Assembly (NCBI GenBank): GCA_902388495.1
Contig: CABMPP010000001.1
Coordinates: 124,001 to 188,000 of the forward strand
Reading direction: 5' to 3'
DNA length: 64,000 nt
Source: an uncultured Bacteroides sp.
GTDB lineage: Bacteria; Bacteroidota; Bacteroidia; Bacteroidales; Bacteroidaceae
Shown: in pieces, positions 1 to 8,638 of the stretch
Numbering within the stretch: position 1 is the stretch's first letter
Layout of the letters: each line of letters begins with the position of its first letter
Translations under genes and position numbers: made by a program
The notes under the pieces: model-generated
The model's input: only the letters and a program-made list of their open reading frames with translations
The model's database searches: none
What the model was told of the DNA's origin: nothing

Positions 1-2166
1 GTTCATCAACAGTTTGCTGTAACCCATGTGTGCAGGTTGTGCCAATTCCAATAAGATGTCTTTGGACAGTTTGTTATACCAATCGGCTGTCAAACGTACA
101 CGACCGTTGAGGATACCAAAGTCAACACCTACGTTGAATTGATCATTACGTTCCCACTTCAGATAAGGAGCGGCGGGGCGGTCTACTTTGTAAGAAGTCG
201 ATCCGTCGCTGTTTCTTACCGGAGTCATTTTAGAGAAAATACGGTAAGCTTCTACAGCTTGGTTACCTACAGAACCGTAGCCAAGGCGAAGTTTCAACTG
301 GTCGATGAAACTGTTGTCCTTCAAGAAGTTCTCTTGTTTCAGATCCCAAGCCAAGGCAGCAGAAGGGAAGTAGCTCCATTTGTCTTTCAGACGTGAAGAA
401 CCGTCGGCACGGATAGAGGCAGTAACCATATAACGATTCATAAATACATAGTTCACGCGGAACATACCGGACATCAATGTATTAATGACACGGTCGGAAC
501 CGATTGCTGCAAGATTAGCATCAGACCATGCAAGGTTGTTGGTACCTATGCGATCGATGTAGTCCAGATTGTAAGCAGTACCTGTATGATTGTAATTGTT
601 GTCGTAAGATTGCTCAAATACAGCTGTGGCATTAATACGATGGTTGGCATTGAATTCTTTAACGTAACTTAAAGTGTTGGTGTTTAGCCAAGAGGTATTC
701 CAATAGCTACGAGATATACCTTGAGTCATGTTGTTCTTGTAGTTGTAATAGCTTTGTTCGTTTTCTACAGAGGTATTCAGTCTGTTGTCGAACAAAACAC
801 CCAGTTGTGAGCGGAAGCTCAAACCATCCATGATGTCGAACTGAACATAACCTTGGATGCGGTTATTTATCGTCTTATTAGAGTTATTGGATTCCCAGAT
901 ATATCCCATCGGATTGTATGAAGGGCTGCCGTCAAAGAATGCATTGTTGTATCCACCCTCTTCGTTTTTCGGTTCGATGGTGTTGGGGAAATACATGGCT
1001 TGTTGAATTAAGCCGTCGTATTCGGTGATACGCGGAGATGTTGTTTCTCTGTAGTGACCGTAGATATTCATACCGGCTTTCAGCCATTTCTTGATTTTGG
1101 TGTCTACCTTCAAACGCCAGCTGTAGATTTGGCTGCTTGATTCTTTAATGATACCTTCATCGTTTTGGTAGCGGAGAGATGCCAGGAAAGTAGTTTTTTC
1201 ACCGCCACCGGCGATAGACATTTCATAGTTCTGTGTAACGGCAGGGCTACGGAAGATTTCTCTTGAATAGTCGAAACCAGCTTTACCAGACTTGAAAGCA
1301 GCCAGCTGATCGGCGCTATAATATTTATTACTTTCGCCAAAACGTTCTTGTCCGTACTCGTTAAGCAAGTTTGCATACTCGTATGGAGAAAGGTTATCAG
1401 CATATTTTGCCACAGTCTTAATGTTAGCGAATGCGTTGAAGGATACAGTCAACTTATCCTTAGACGGATTCTTCGTACTAACCAGAATCACACCATTAGC
1501 ACCCCGAGAACCGTAAACAGCCGTTGCAGATGCATCCTTCAATACTTCGATAGATTGGATGTCGGCAGGGTTCAGAGATTGGAGAGAGCCACCGATGAAA
1601 CCGTCGATAACAACCAGCGGGCCAGTTTCAGCAGTGATAGAGTTGATACCGCGCACGCGGATGGTGTTGTCTTCGCTTGGGTTACCGGAACCGGAGAGAA
1701 CCGATACACCCGCCATACGTCCTTGAAGGGCATCGGACACGTTACCGGTAGGAGTTCCTTTCAAGGCATCGGCAGCTTTTACCGAAGCAACTGCACCCGT
1801 CAAGTCACTTTTGCGCTGAACGCCGTAACCTACTACTACAACTTCTTGCAGCAGTTGGGTGTCTTCAGCCAGTTTCACGTCGATTTTGGTTTTGCCGCCT
1901 ACAGCGATCTTCTGTGTCTGGTAGCCGATGTAGGAGAATACGAGCGTTGCGTTTGCGGGGACACCGGGAAGGGTGTAGTTTCCGTCGATGTCTGTGATAC
2001 ATCCGTTGCTGGTTCCTTCAACTTGGATGGAAGCACCAATCACCGGACCTAAGTTGTCAGTCACTGTACCCGTTACTGTGAGATTCTGTGCGTTTGCCTG
2101 CGTGGCAAATAGGACAGAGAGCAACATGATACCTAATGCTTTAAAGAAGCTAGATTTCTGTTTCAT
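1..2166 (-). CDS. SusC-like TonB-dependent outer-membrane transporter, 3' end outside window
   Basis: This gene encodes an outer-membrane glycan importer of the SusC/RagA family that works with a SusD lipoprotein and TonB. The 722 visible codons start with MKQKSSFF, a signal peptide ending ANAQ, then a carboxypeptidase-regulatory-like domain (about residues 28-110, with GTSNGCITDIDGNYTL), a TonB-box-like EVVVVGYGVQ and the plug domain (IRVRGINS, VLKDASATAVYGSRGANGVI). The barrel continues past base 1, so the C-terminus and any susD partner are not visible. It lies 168 bp downstream of the sulfatase on the same strand but has its own -7 box and operator-like palindrome, so it can be transcribed separately. 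The family call is secure; the substrate is not known, although the neighbouring sulfatase suggests a sulfated glycan. Confidence 0.95.
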   Translation of the reverse strand, partial: MKQKSSFFKALGIMLLSVLFATQANAQNLTVTGTVTDNLGPVIGASIQVEGTSNGCITDIDGNYTLPGVPANATLVFSYIGYQTQKIAVGGKTKIDVKLAEDTQLLQEVVVVGYGVQRKSDLTGAVASVKAADALKGTPTGNVSDALQGRMAGVSVLSGSGNPSEDNTIRVRGINSITAETGPLVVIDGFIGGSLQSLNPADIQSIEVLKDASATAVYGSRGANGVILVSTKNPSKDKLTVSFNAFANIKTVAKYADNLSPYEYANLLNEYGQERFGESNKYYSADQLAAFKSGKAGFDYSREIFRSPAVTQNYEMSIAGGGEKTTFLASLRYQNDEGIIKESSSQIYSWRLKVDTKIKKWLKAGMNIYGHYRETTSPRITEYDGLIQQAMYFPNTIEPKNEEGGYNNAFFDGSPSYNPMGYIWESNNSNKTINNRIQGYVQFDIMDGLSFRSQLGVLFDNRLNTSVENEQSYYNYKNNMTQGISRSYWNTSWLNTNTLSYVKEFNANHRINATAVFEQSYDNNYNHTGTAYNLDYIDRIGTNNLAWSDANLAAIGSDRVINTLMSGMFRVNYVFMNRYMVTASIRADGSSRLKDKWSYFPSAALAWDLKQENFLKDNSFIDQLKLRLGYGSVGNQAVEAYRIFSKMTPVRNSDGSTSYKVDRPAAPYLKWERNDQFNVGVDFGILNGRVRLTADWYNKLSKDILLELAQPAHMGYSKLLMN

Positions 2167-2241
2167 AAATATTAATTTAATTAGTTATTAATAAAGGTTG
2201 TTCTTTCGTTTGGTACCCGTTTGAACGATTAAATCACATCG

Positions 2242-2249
2242 CAAAAGTA
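2242..2249 (-). promoter_or_regulatory. -7 box of the susC promoter
   Basis: On the minus strand the bases read TACTTTTG, an exact match to the Bacteroides -7 consensus TAnnTTTG. It would start transcription about 65-70 nt before the susC ATG. No clear -33 TTTG is present, as expected for an activator-dependent PUL promoter. Confidence 0.6.
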
Positions 2250-2281
2250 GGAGATGAGTAGTAGAAATGTATTAGTTAATA

Positions 2282-2319
2282 GTTCGCAAAAAGTACGAAT
2301 TCGTACAAAACCTGCGAAC
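2282..2319. promoter_or_regulatory. Nested palindromic operator candidate upstream of susC
   Basis: A perfect 14-bp palindrome GTACGAATTCGTAC (2293-2306) is enclosed by a second inverted pair, GTTCGCA (2282-2288) and TGCGAAC (2313-2319). The 14-mer GAATTCGTACAAAA (2297-2310) recurs upstream of the sulfatase at 3982-3995. The TTCGTACAAAA half lies about 50 bp upstream of the -7 box in both promoters. This fits a binding site for the neighbouring HTCS, which is an inference. Confidence 0.55.
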
Positions 2320-2334
2320 AACACCTATCTTGTA

Positions 2335-3894
2335 CTATTTCCGTTCCTCCTGGTTCCGGGCGGCCTTCACTTCGTCCAGAAGGGTGGAGAGGGAGGCTAC
2401 CTTGTCGGGATGGTCAGGTGCAATATTGTTCTTCTCGGATGGATCGACGGAAAGATTGTACAGTTGCGGATGTGGGTCATTGCCCATTTCCGTTCGGGTC
2501 CAATATTCCAGTGCGGGCTTGTCGCTGGGCTCGATATATTTCCAGTCTCCCTGGATGATGGACAGGGTGTTGTCAAGATTTTGCTGCACGATGTAACCAC
2601 ATCCGGTGGGGTCTGTACCGAGGAAGTTGTTCAGCTGGTCGCGGCTGTCGGGAGCGATGCCGGGGGCGAGCGGATGGTTCAACAGGGCGGCGAGCGAAGC
2701 ATAAACATCGATCATGGAGAAGAGCGCTTGCTGCTTGCCGGGCTTGATGCCTTGCGGCCAGCGTACGATGAACGGGATGCGTGTGCCGGCATCGAAGGCG
2801 CTGTACTTACCGCCGCGGTAGTGCTTCATGGGAGTATGGCCGTTCAGCAGTTCGCGGGCTTGGTCCTGATAGCCGTCGTCGATGACGGGGCCGTTGTCGC
2901 TACAGAAGACGAAGATGGTGTTGTCGGCCAGGTTCAGGCTGTCCAGTGTGTGCATGATTTGTCCGACGGTCCAGTCCAGTTGCAGGATGACGTCGCCGCG
3001 GGGGCCGAGGCCGCTCTTGCCTGCAAAGCGGGGGTGGGGGACGCGGGGAACGTGGACGTCTTGCGTACCCATATAGAGGAAGAAGGGTTCGTCTTTATGA
3101 GCCGTGATGAAGCCTTGGGCTTGGGCGGTGATGACGTCGGCGATGTCTTCATCGGTCCAGAGGGCGGAACGTCCGCCGGTCATCCAGCCGATGCGGGGGA
3201 TGCCGTTGATGATGGTATTGTTGTGACCCTGGCTGGGCTTCATCTTCACGAGTTCGGGGTTTTCGAGCCCGGTGGGCCAGTCGCCTACTTTATGGTCGTA
3301 GCTGACGGTGATGGGGTCGTTGGGGTCGAGGCCTACGACGCGGCCGTTCTGCACGAAGACGCAGGGGACGCGGTCTACGGTGGCGGGGATGATGTATTCG
3401 TAGTCGAAGCCGATGTCTTGGGTGTTGGGCTTGATGAGGCCGTTGAAGTCGGTGCCGCCTTTAGGGCCGAGGCCGAGGTGCCATTTGCCGATGGCGGCGG
3501 TGGCGTAGCCTTCTGCGCGGAACATATCGGCCATGGTGACGCAGGCGGTATCTATAATGAGTTCGGAGTTACCGGGGGCGATGCCGGTGTTCTCCTGTCG
3601 CCAGGGATACATACCCGTCAGCAGACCGAAGCGGGAGGGGGTGCTGGTGGAGGAGGTGGCGTAGGCGTTGGTGAACTGCATGCCTTGGCCGGCAAGGCGG
3701 TCGATGTTGGGGGTGCTGATGCGGGTGGCACCGTAGCAACTCAGGTCGCCGATGCCCAGGTCGTCGGCTATCAGGTAGATGACGTTGGGCTTCTGACGGG
3801 GGGCGTCCGAGGCGTCTTTCTTCGACGGGGAACCGCAGGCGGCCAGCAGGGCGGCGCCGGGGATCAGGGACCATAAAGGGGAGAAATGTTTCAT
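2335..3894 (-). CDS. Lipoprotein sulfatase, S1 family, serine-type
   Basis: The product should remove O-sulfate groups from glycans at the cell surface or in the periplasm. It has 519 residues, starting with a lipoprotein signal peptide (LLAAC, Cys20). The N-terminal metal-binding Asp pair is in LIADDLG (D44, D45), and the active-site motif is S84-T-P-S-R, followed by FGLLTG. Ser84 would be converted to formylglycine by the anaerobic maturase anSME, which is not in this window. It lies between the HTCS and susC on the same strand and shares an operator-like sequence with susC. The S1 family is clear; the subfamily and sulfate position are not. Long open frames on the opposite strand are shadows of its GC-rich codons. 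Confidence 0.95.
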   Translation of the reverse strand: MKHFSPLWSLIPGAALLAACGSPSKKDASDAPRQKPNVIYLIADDLGIGDLSCYGATRISTPNIDRLAGQGMQFTNAYATSSTSTPSRFGLLTGMYPWRQENTGIAPGNSELIIDTACVTMADMFRAEGYATAAIGKWHLGLGPKGGTDFNGLIKPNTQDIGFDYEYIIPATVDRVPCVFVQNGRVVGLDPNDPITVSYDHKVGDWPTGLENPELVKMKPSQGHNNTIINGIPRIGWMTGGRSALWTDEDIADVITAQAQGFITAHKDEPFFLYMGTQDVHVPRVPHPRFAGKSGLGPRGDVILQLDWTVGQIMHTLDSLNLADNTIFVFCSDNGPVIDDGYQDQARELLNGHTPMKHYRGGKYSAFDAGTRIPFIVRWPQGIKPGKQQALFSMIDVYASLAALLNHPLAPGIAPDSRDQLNNFLGTDPTGCGYIVQQNLDNTLSIIQGDWKYIEPSDKPALEYWTRTEMGNDPHPQLYNLSVDPSEKNNIAPDHPDKVASLSTLLDEVKAARNQEERK

Positions 3895-3927
3895 AGCTCT
3901 TTGACTTTAGATTTCTAATTCGGAGGT

Positions 3928-3935
3928 CAAAGATA
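3928..3935 (-). promoter_or_regulatory. -7 box of the sulfatase promoter
   Basis: The minus strand reads TATCTTTG, a perfect Bacteroides -7 box, about 33 bp before the sulfatase ATG. The shared operator half-site begins about 50 bp further upstream. Confidence 0.65.
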
Positions 3936-3966
3936 GGGAGCTGCCGGGAATTTTGCGTATATAGAA

Positions 3967-3995
3967 GTACGAAGGAAGGGAGAATTCGTACAAAA
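3967..3995. promoter_or_regulatory. Operator candidate upstream of the sulfatase
   Basis: An interrupted inverted repeat GTACGAA (3967-3973) and TTCGTAC (3985-3991), separated by 11 bp, is followed by AAAA. It uses the same words as the uninterrupted palindrome before susC. The likely binder is the AraC-type domain of the HTCS at 4382-8449; this is inferred from position and repetition. Confidence 0.5.
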
Positions 3996-4070
3996 TACGG
4001 ATAAAACGAAGAAAACGGATGAATCTGTAAAAGCTCTCCTGTACTCTGCATATAGCCTTGCGAACGGGGT

Positions 4071-4181
4071 GAAAACTGCGACTCGACGGAGCGAAAAATG
4101 CGTCGAGTCGCAATTAAAACTCCGTCGGGTCGCAGTTAAAAATGCGTCGAGTCGCAGTTTTCGCTCCGTCGGGTCGTAGTT
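4071..4181. repeat. 22-bp tandem palindromic repeat array 1
   Basis: Four head-to-tail 22-bp units (4094-4115, 4116-4137, 4138-4159, 4160-4181) follow one inverted unit (4071-4093). Two variants alternate A-B-A-B: core TGCGTCGAGTCGCA and core CTCCGTCGGGTCGCA. Each A core has TGCG/CGCA arms. The array lies between the sulfatase promoter and the 3' end of the HTCS. I do not recognise a named repeat family. Confidence 0.85.
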
Positions 4182-4248
4182 TTTGCTCAGATGCTTACTA
4201 TTCTTCATAGCGCTGATAGACATGAGTTATATTTTTTAGACAGAAGAA

Positions 4249-4316
4249 CATAAGAACAAAAGGATAAATGCAGCTCAGCTAAGCTGCATAAAAAAATATG
4301 TTCTTTTGTTCTTATG
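4249..4316. terminator. Two-stage hairpin after the HTCS gene
   Basis: A 14-bp outer stem CATAAGAACAAAAG (4249-4262) / CTTTTGTTCTTATG (4303-4316) encloses a separate 8-bp hairpin ATGCAGCT (4268-4275) / AGCTGCAT (4282-4289). It starts 66 bp after the HTCS stop codon and probably ends that transcript or protects its 3' end. The T tract in the HTCS direction is broken, so simple intrinsic termination is uncertain. Confidence 0.5.
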
Positions 4317-4381
4317 TCTAAAACAGATTCAATCCGCGTCTGAAAAATAATCACGTCGCAAGGAAACCTCGCAAGGAAATC

Positions 4382-7300
4382 TCAGCTTTCCTCTTCTTCC
4401 TCTTCCTCCCCGGTTCCGCTTTCCCCCTTGCGGTAGGCCAGCGGACTGACATGATAGACGTCCTTGAAGCATTTCGAGAAGTAGCGCGGCGAGCTGAATC
4501 CTATCCGGTCGGAGACTTCGGTAATGTTCAGCTCCGGATTGTTGCGCAGCAGCAGTGCGCCCTTCTTCAGGCGGATGGTGAGGATAAAATCGTTCGGCGT
4601 CTGTCCGGTGATGGCTTTCAGCTTGGTGAAGAGATTGGTGCGTGCCATCGCCATTTCGCGGGCGAAGGTGGCGACGTTGAATTCCGTATCGTCCAGATGC
4701 TTCTCAATGACGGCCATGGCCCGGTCCAGTATCTCCTTGTCGATGGGGTTCGTGGCGAGCATCTGCGCAAAGGCTTGCGGCTGCTTGCTGAACTTCTCTT
4801 GCAGGAGGATGCGCGAGTTCACCAGGTTGTTGCAGCGCGAGATGAGCAGGTTGGTGTTGAACGGCTTGGTGATGTAATCGTCCGCACCGATGCGCAGACC
4901 TTCGATGTTCTGCTCGATGGCGGTGCGCGCCGTGAGCAGGACCACGGGGATGTGGCAGGTGTTGAAGTCGCTCTTTATCTGCTTGCACAGTTCGGTGCCG
5001 GACATGCGGGGCATTACTACGTCGCTCACTACGATGTTGGGCATTTCCCTTTGTACCAGTTCCCAGCCTTCCACACCGTCGGCGGCCGTCAGCACCTGAT
5101 AGAAGGGCTGGAAGATACCTGCCAGCATTTCGCGGATGGAGGCGTTGTCTTCCACGATCAGTATCTTAGCATCGGGCAGGCGCTTGATGGGAGCGTTTTC
5201 TTCGAGTTCGGCCTTCAGCAGGGCGTCGTTTTCGGGTTTGGGAGTCTCTATCTGATGCACGCTGTCGGTATTCTTGTTAATCTGCTCTTCGTCGAACTGG
5301 GCATTTCCCAGCCGGAGGCGGACGATGAAGCTGGTACCTTTCCCCAGTTCACTTTCCACATGAATGCTACCGTGATGCAACTCTACAATACCCTTTGTCA
5401 GCGCCAGCCCGATACCGGTGCCGGTCTTGCTTGCGTCGGCAGAGTCTACGGGGTCTATCTGGTAAAAGCGGTCGAATATCTTGTCCACTTCCTGTGCATC
5501 GATGCCCGTGCCAGTGTCGCTCACGCGGATGACGGCATCGCTGCCTTCGGTCCGTATGCCGAGGGTGATGGTATCTTCGGCCTCGGTGTGCTTGATGGCG
5601 TTGGACAGCAGGTTGTTCACCACCTTCTGCAACTGCTTCTGGTCGTACCACACCTCGAGGCTGTCCGTCTCTTTCTCGAACTTGAAGTTGATTTGCTTGG
5701 CGCTGGCATATTCCAGGAAGAGCAGGTAGTTTTCGTAGAGGAAGTTGACGATGTTGTGCGGGCTCACTTTAATTTTCATGTGTCCCTGTTCCTGCTTGCG
5801 GAAGTCCAGCAGTTCGGTGATGAGCTCGCGCAGCTGGATGCTGTTCTTGTAGATGCCCAACACCTTATTATATATAGCAGGTGTGAAGTTCTGGAGTTGC
5901 ATCAGCGTTTCCACCTGCGCCACGATCAGCGTCAGCGGCGTGCGGAACTCGTGGGAGATATTGGTGAAGAAGCGCAACTTCGACTGGTTCAGCGCCTCCA
6001 CGTCCTGAATGTGCTTCTGCTCGTACTTCAACGACTCGCGCAGTTTGATACGCGACTTATAGGTACGCACCAGGTACCATAGCAGGGCGGCCGTCGCTAC
6101 CAGGTAGAGCAGCCAGGCAAGCGGCGTCTTGTACCAGGGCGGCAGTACGCGGATGATGAGCGATGCCTCCGGGCAGAGGCTTTCGTCCTTGCCGTTGGAC
6201 TTGATGAGCAACTTGTAGGTACCGGCGTTCAGGTTGGTATAAGTGATGTTGCGCAGGCCGCGGGTACTGTTCCAGTCGTTGGAGAAGCCTTCGAGCTTGT
6301 AGATGATGTCGTCTTTGTTGGCCGCCACATAGTTGGAGGTGGCAAACTCGATGCTGAACATGGACTGGTCGGCATTGAGCGTTATCTTGGGCGTGCAGAA
6401 CAAGGCTTGCTGCAGGATGCCGGTCTCGTCTCCCACTTGTATCTCCGCGCCGTTCACGATGAGGCGGGAGAGGATGATATTGTACGGTTTCGGGGTGAAG
6501 TTCAGTTCCATTTCGTGGAAGGAGATCATGCCTTGCGTACCGCCCAAGAAGATTTCGCCGTCGCGGGTCACGCAGAGGGCGTTCTCATTGACGGCGGTCA
6601 GCGGGAAACCGTTTTCGGTGCTGTAATTCTGGAAACGCTTGCTTTGGCAGTCGAAGATGGAGAAGCCTTCGTTGGTGATGAGCAACAGCTTGCCGCTGCT
6701 GGGCGACTCTTGCGTCTCGTAGATGCAGTCGCTGGCAAGGCCGTTCTTCGCCTGGTCGAAGTTCTCGAAGTCGTTCGTGTCGGGGCGGTACAGGTCCAGT
6801 CCGCTGCCCGAGGTGGCAAACCACAGGTTACCTTTGCTGTCTTGGGTGATGTTGTTTACGTTGTTGTTGCTGATGCTGTTCGGGTTGGCGGGGTCGTGGC
6901 GGTAGTTGGTCAGCCGGCCCGTGTCAAAGCGGTAGCTGAACACGCCTTCGCCGGTGGCGGCTATCCACAATGTGCCGTTGCGGTCGAAGGTGACGTCGGC
7001 CACCATCTTTATCCGCTTGCCTTCCTTGCTGTCTTGGAACAGTTGCCGGCATTTACCGTTGGCGGGGTCGAAGAGGCATACGCCGTACTGGGTTGCTACG
7101 ACCAGACGGTCCTCGTAGGGGGCAATGTCGCGGACGATGTCCGACGGAAGTGTTTCGGGGTTATCCGCCTCCATCCGGTAGTGGGTGAAGCGGCCGGTGC
7201 GGATGTCCAGCTTGTTCAGTCCTCCCAGGTGGGTACCTATCCATATCACTTCCTTCTGCGGGTCGTAGTAGAGCGCCTTGATGTTGTTGTGCGAAATGCT

Positions 7301-8449
7301 GTTCGGTCCGTCGCCGGGGCGGAACCACTTGAACTCGCGGGTGCGGCGGTTGTAATAGTTCAATCCACCGCCTTCGGTGCCAATCCACAGGTTGCCGTCC
7401 TTGTCTTCGATGGTACGGCCTACTACCGGATTGCTCAGTCCTTTCTTCTCGATGGGGGAGTAGATGTAGCGGGTATAGATTTCGTACTCCGGATTGAAGT
7501 AGTTTACTCCGCCGAAGTAAGTACCCAGCCATAGTGTGCCTTGATTGTCCTTCACGATGCACCAGATGGAGGAGTGCGTCAGTCCGTCGCTCTGCGTGTC
7601 GCTCGCGGTATGGTTCTGAAACAGACCCGTACTCTTGTCGTAGCGGTTCAGTCCGTTGAAAGTTCCTATCCAGATATTCCCCAGGTTATCTTCGCAGCAC
7701 GCCCTGACGAAGTTGGACGAAATGCTGTAAGGGTTCTTCGGGTCGTCGGTAAAGTTGATGATATTTCCGTCGGGTTGTACCTGATACAGACCCTCCTCCC
7801 AGCTACCTATCCACAGATTGCCTTCGCCGTCCTGGTAGATGCTGGTGATGTTTCCTTTGCGGATGGGGTGGCTCAGTTCCTTGCTGTCCAGGTGCAGGCG
7901 GTACACGCCGTCGGTGGTGGTTCCCATCCATAGCTGGCCTTTATCCAGGTGCATGCAGCATATTTCCAGGTTCTCGCCTGCCAGTTGGTAATACAAGTCG
8001 AAGTTCCCGGTCTGTTCGTTGTAGCGGTATATCTCGTTTCTTTTTCCGATGTAGAGGGCGTCGTTGTAGTAGATGCTGCTGACGGCTCCTTGCAGCAGGG
8101 TGGTGAACCGCTGGGTGGCGAGGTTGAATTCGGCAACGCCTTCGGTGCAGAGCAGGTATATCTTCCCGTTGTGGTTTCCGGCCATGCGCAGCACGGTGTT
8201 GCAGAAGAGGCTGTAAGGGTCGTTCTTCCGCAGCTTGTAGGTCTGTATGTCTTCTCCGTCGTAGCGGTTCAAGCCCTCGCGGGTGCCAATCCACAGTACA
8301 CCATTTTCGTCGATGTAAAGGCTGTTTACAGAAAACTGGGACAAACCGTCGTCGGTAGTCAGATGATTGAAAGTGATGTTCTGTGCTTGCAAGGTTGTAG
8401 CAGCTATGCCCGCTAAAATAAGGAGCAGTCCGATGGTTAACTTTCGCAC
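4382..8449 (-). CDS. Hybrid two-component system regulator (HTCS 1)
   Basis: This 1355-residue protein senses glycan fragments in the periplasm and controls PUL transcription. In order it has a signal peptide ending LQAQ, repeated beta-propeller strands of the LWIGTxxGLNRYD type, a Y_Y_Y domain, one membrane helix (about 776-796), a histidine kinase (ISHEFRTP, His about 833), an ATPase domain, a receiver (SDVVMP, Asp about 1143) and an AraC-type helix-turn-helix at the C-terminus. The chain ends in an unusual poly-Glu tail. The sulfatase and susC genes follow in the same direction and share operator-like sequences, so they are the likely targets. Unlike the two HTCS proteins in the second half of the window it has no lipobox. 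Confidence 0.96.
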   Translation of the reverse strand: MRKLTIGLLLILAGIAATTLQAQNITFNHLTTDDGLSQFSVNSLYIDENGVLWIGTREGLNRYDGEDIQTYKLRKNDPYSLFCNTVLRMAGNHNGKIYLLCTEGVAEFNLATQRFTTLLQGAVSSIYYNDALYIGKRNEIYRYNEQTGNFDLYYQLAGENLEICCMHLDKGQLWMGTTTDGVYRLHLDSKELSHPIRKGNITSIYQDGEGNLWIGSWEEGLYQVQPDGNIINFTDDPKNPYSISSNFVRACCEDNLGNIWIGTFNGLNRYDKSTGLFQNHTASDTQSDGLTHSSIWCIVKDNQGTLWLGTYFGGVNYFNPEYEIYTRYIYSPIEKKGLSNPVVGRTIEDKDGNLWIGTEGGGLNYYNRRTREFKWFRPGDGPNSISHNNIKALYYDPQKEVIWIGTHLGGLNKLDIRTGRFTHYRMEADNPETLPSDIVRDIAPYEDRLVVATQYGVCLFDPANGKCRQLFQDSKEGKRIKMVADVTFDRNGTLWIAATGEGVFSYRFDTGRLTNYRHDPANPNSISNNNVNNITQDSKGNLWFATSGSGLDLYRPDTNDFENFDQAKNGLASDCIYETQESPSSGKLLLITNEGFSIFDCQSKRFQNYSTENGFPLTAVNENALCVTRDGEIFLGGTQGMISFHEMELNFTPKPYNIILSRLIVNGAEIQVGDETGILQQALFCTPKITLNADQSMFSIEFATSNYVAANKDDIIYKLEGFSNDWNSTRGLRNITYTNLNAGTYKLLIKSNGKDESLCPEASLIIRVLPPWYKTPLAWLLYLVATAALLWYLVRTYKSRIKLRESLKYEQKHIQDVEALNQSKLRFFTNISHEFRTPLTLIVAQVETLMQLQNFTPAIYNKVLGIYKNSIQLRELITELLDFRKQEQGHMKIKVSPHNIVNFLYENYLLFLEYASAKQINFKFEKETDSLEVWYDQKQLQKVVNNLLSNAIKHTEAEDTITLGIRTEGSDAVIRVSDTGTGIDAQEVDKIFDRFYQIDPVDSADASKTGTGIGLALTKGIVELHHGSIHVESELGKGTSFIVRLRLGNAQFDEEQINKNTDSVHQIETPKPENDALLKAELEENAPIKRLPDAKILIVEDNASIREMLAGIFQPFYQVLTAADGVEGWELVQREMPNIVVSDVVMPRMSGTELCKQIKSDFNTCHIPVVLLTARTAIEQNIEGLRIGADDYITKPFNTNLLISRCNNLVNSRILLQEKFSKQPQAFAQMLATNPIDKEILDRAMAVIEKHLDDTEFNVATFAREMAMARTNLFTKLKAITGQTPNDFILTIRLKKGALLLRNNPELNITEVSDRIGFSSPRYFSKCFKDVYHVSPLAYRKGESGTGEEEEEEES

Positions 8450-8478
8450 TTTTCAGGTTGTTTTTAAGGTTTCAGTTA

Positions 8479-8486
8479 CAAATATA
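8479..8486 (-). promoter_or_regulatory. -7 box of HTCS 1
   Basis: The minus strand reads TATATTTG, matching TAnnTTTG, 30 bp before the HTCS start codon. A TTG exists upstream but its spacing is short, so only the -7 element is claimed. Confidence 0.5.
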
Positions 8487-8584
8487 GGTATATTTTATGC
8501 AAGACTTCTTATTTATCCGCTTGTTTTTGCGGTTATGTCTGCTTAAATGTATAATTTTGGAGGCTCCTTGTACGATATCTGACT

Positions 8585-8613
8585 TTTGATATCGGGCGAA
8601 GAGCATATCTTTG
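8585..8613 (+). promoter_or_regulatory. Promoter of the kinase-CBM9 operon
   Basis: A -33 TTTG (8585-8588) and a -7 TATCTTTG (8606-8613) are separated by 17 bp, and the ATG follows 25 bp after the -7 box. This is a housekeeping-type Bacteroides promoter, divergent from the HTCS promoter. Confidence 0.6.
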
Positions 8614-8638
8614 TAAACAAATTAATGTATTAACCATC

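Noticed and set aside
2254-3876. Long open frame on the plus strand opposite the sulfatase
   Set aside because: It is rich in Gly, Val, Asp and Ala, matches no family and is the shadow of GC-rich sulfatase codons.
4071-4181. CRISPR array
   Set aside because: The 22-bp units are contiguous without unique spacers, and no cas genes are present; the same holds for arrays 2 and 3.
4451-6082. Long plus-strand frame opposite the HTCS 1 kinase and receiver
   Set aside because: The HTCS reading has complete domains and motifs; the opposite frame has none.
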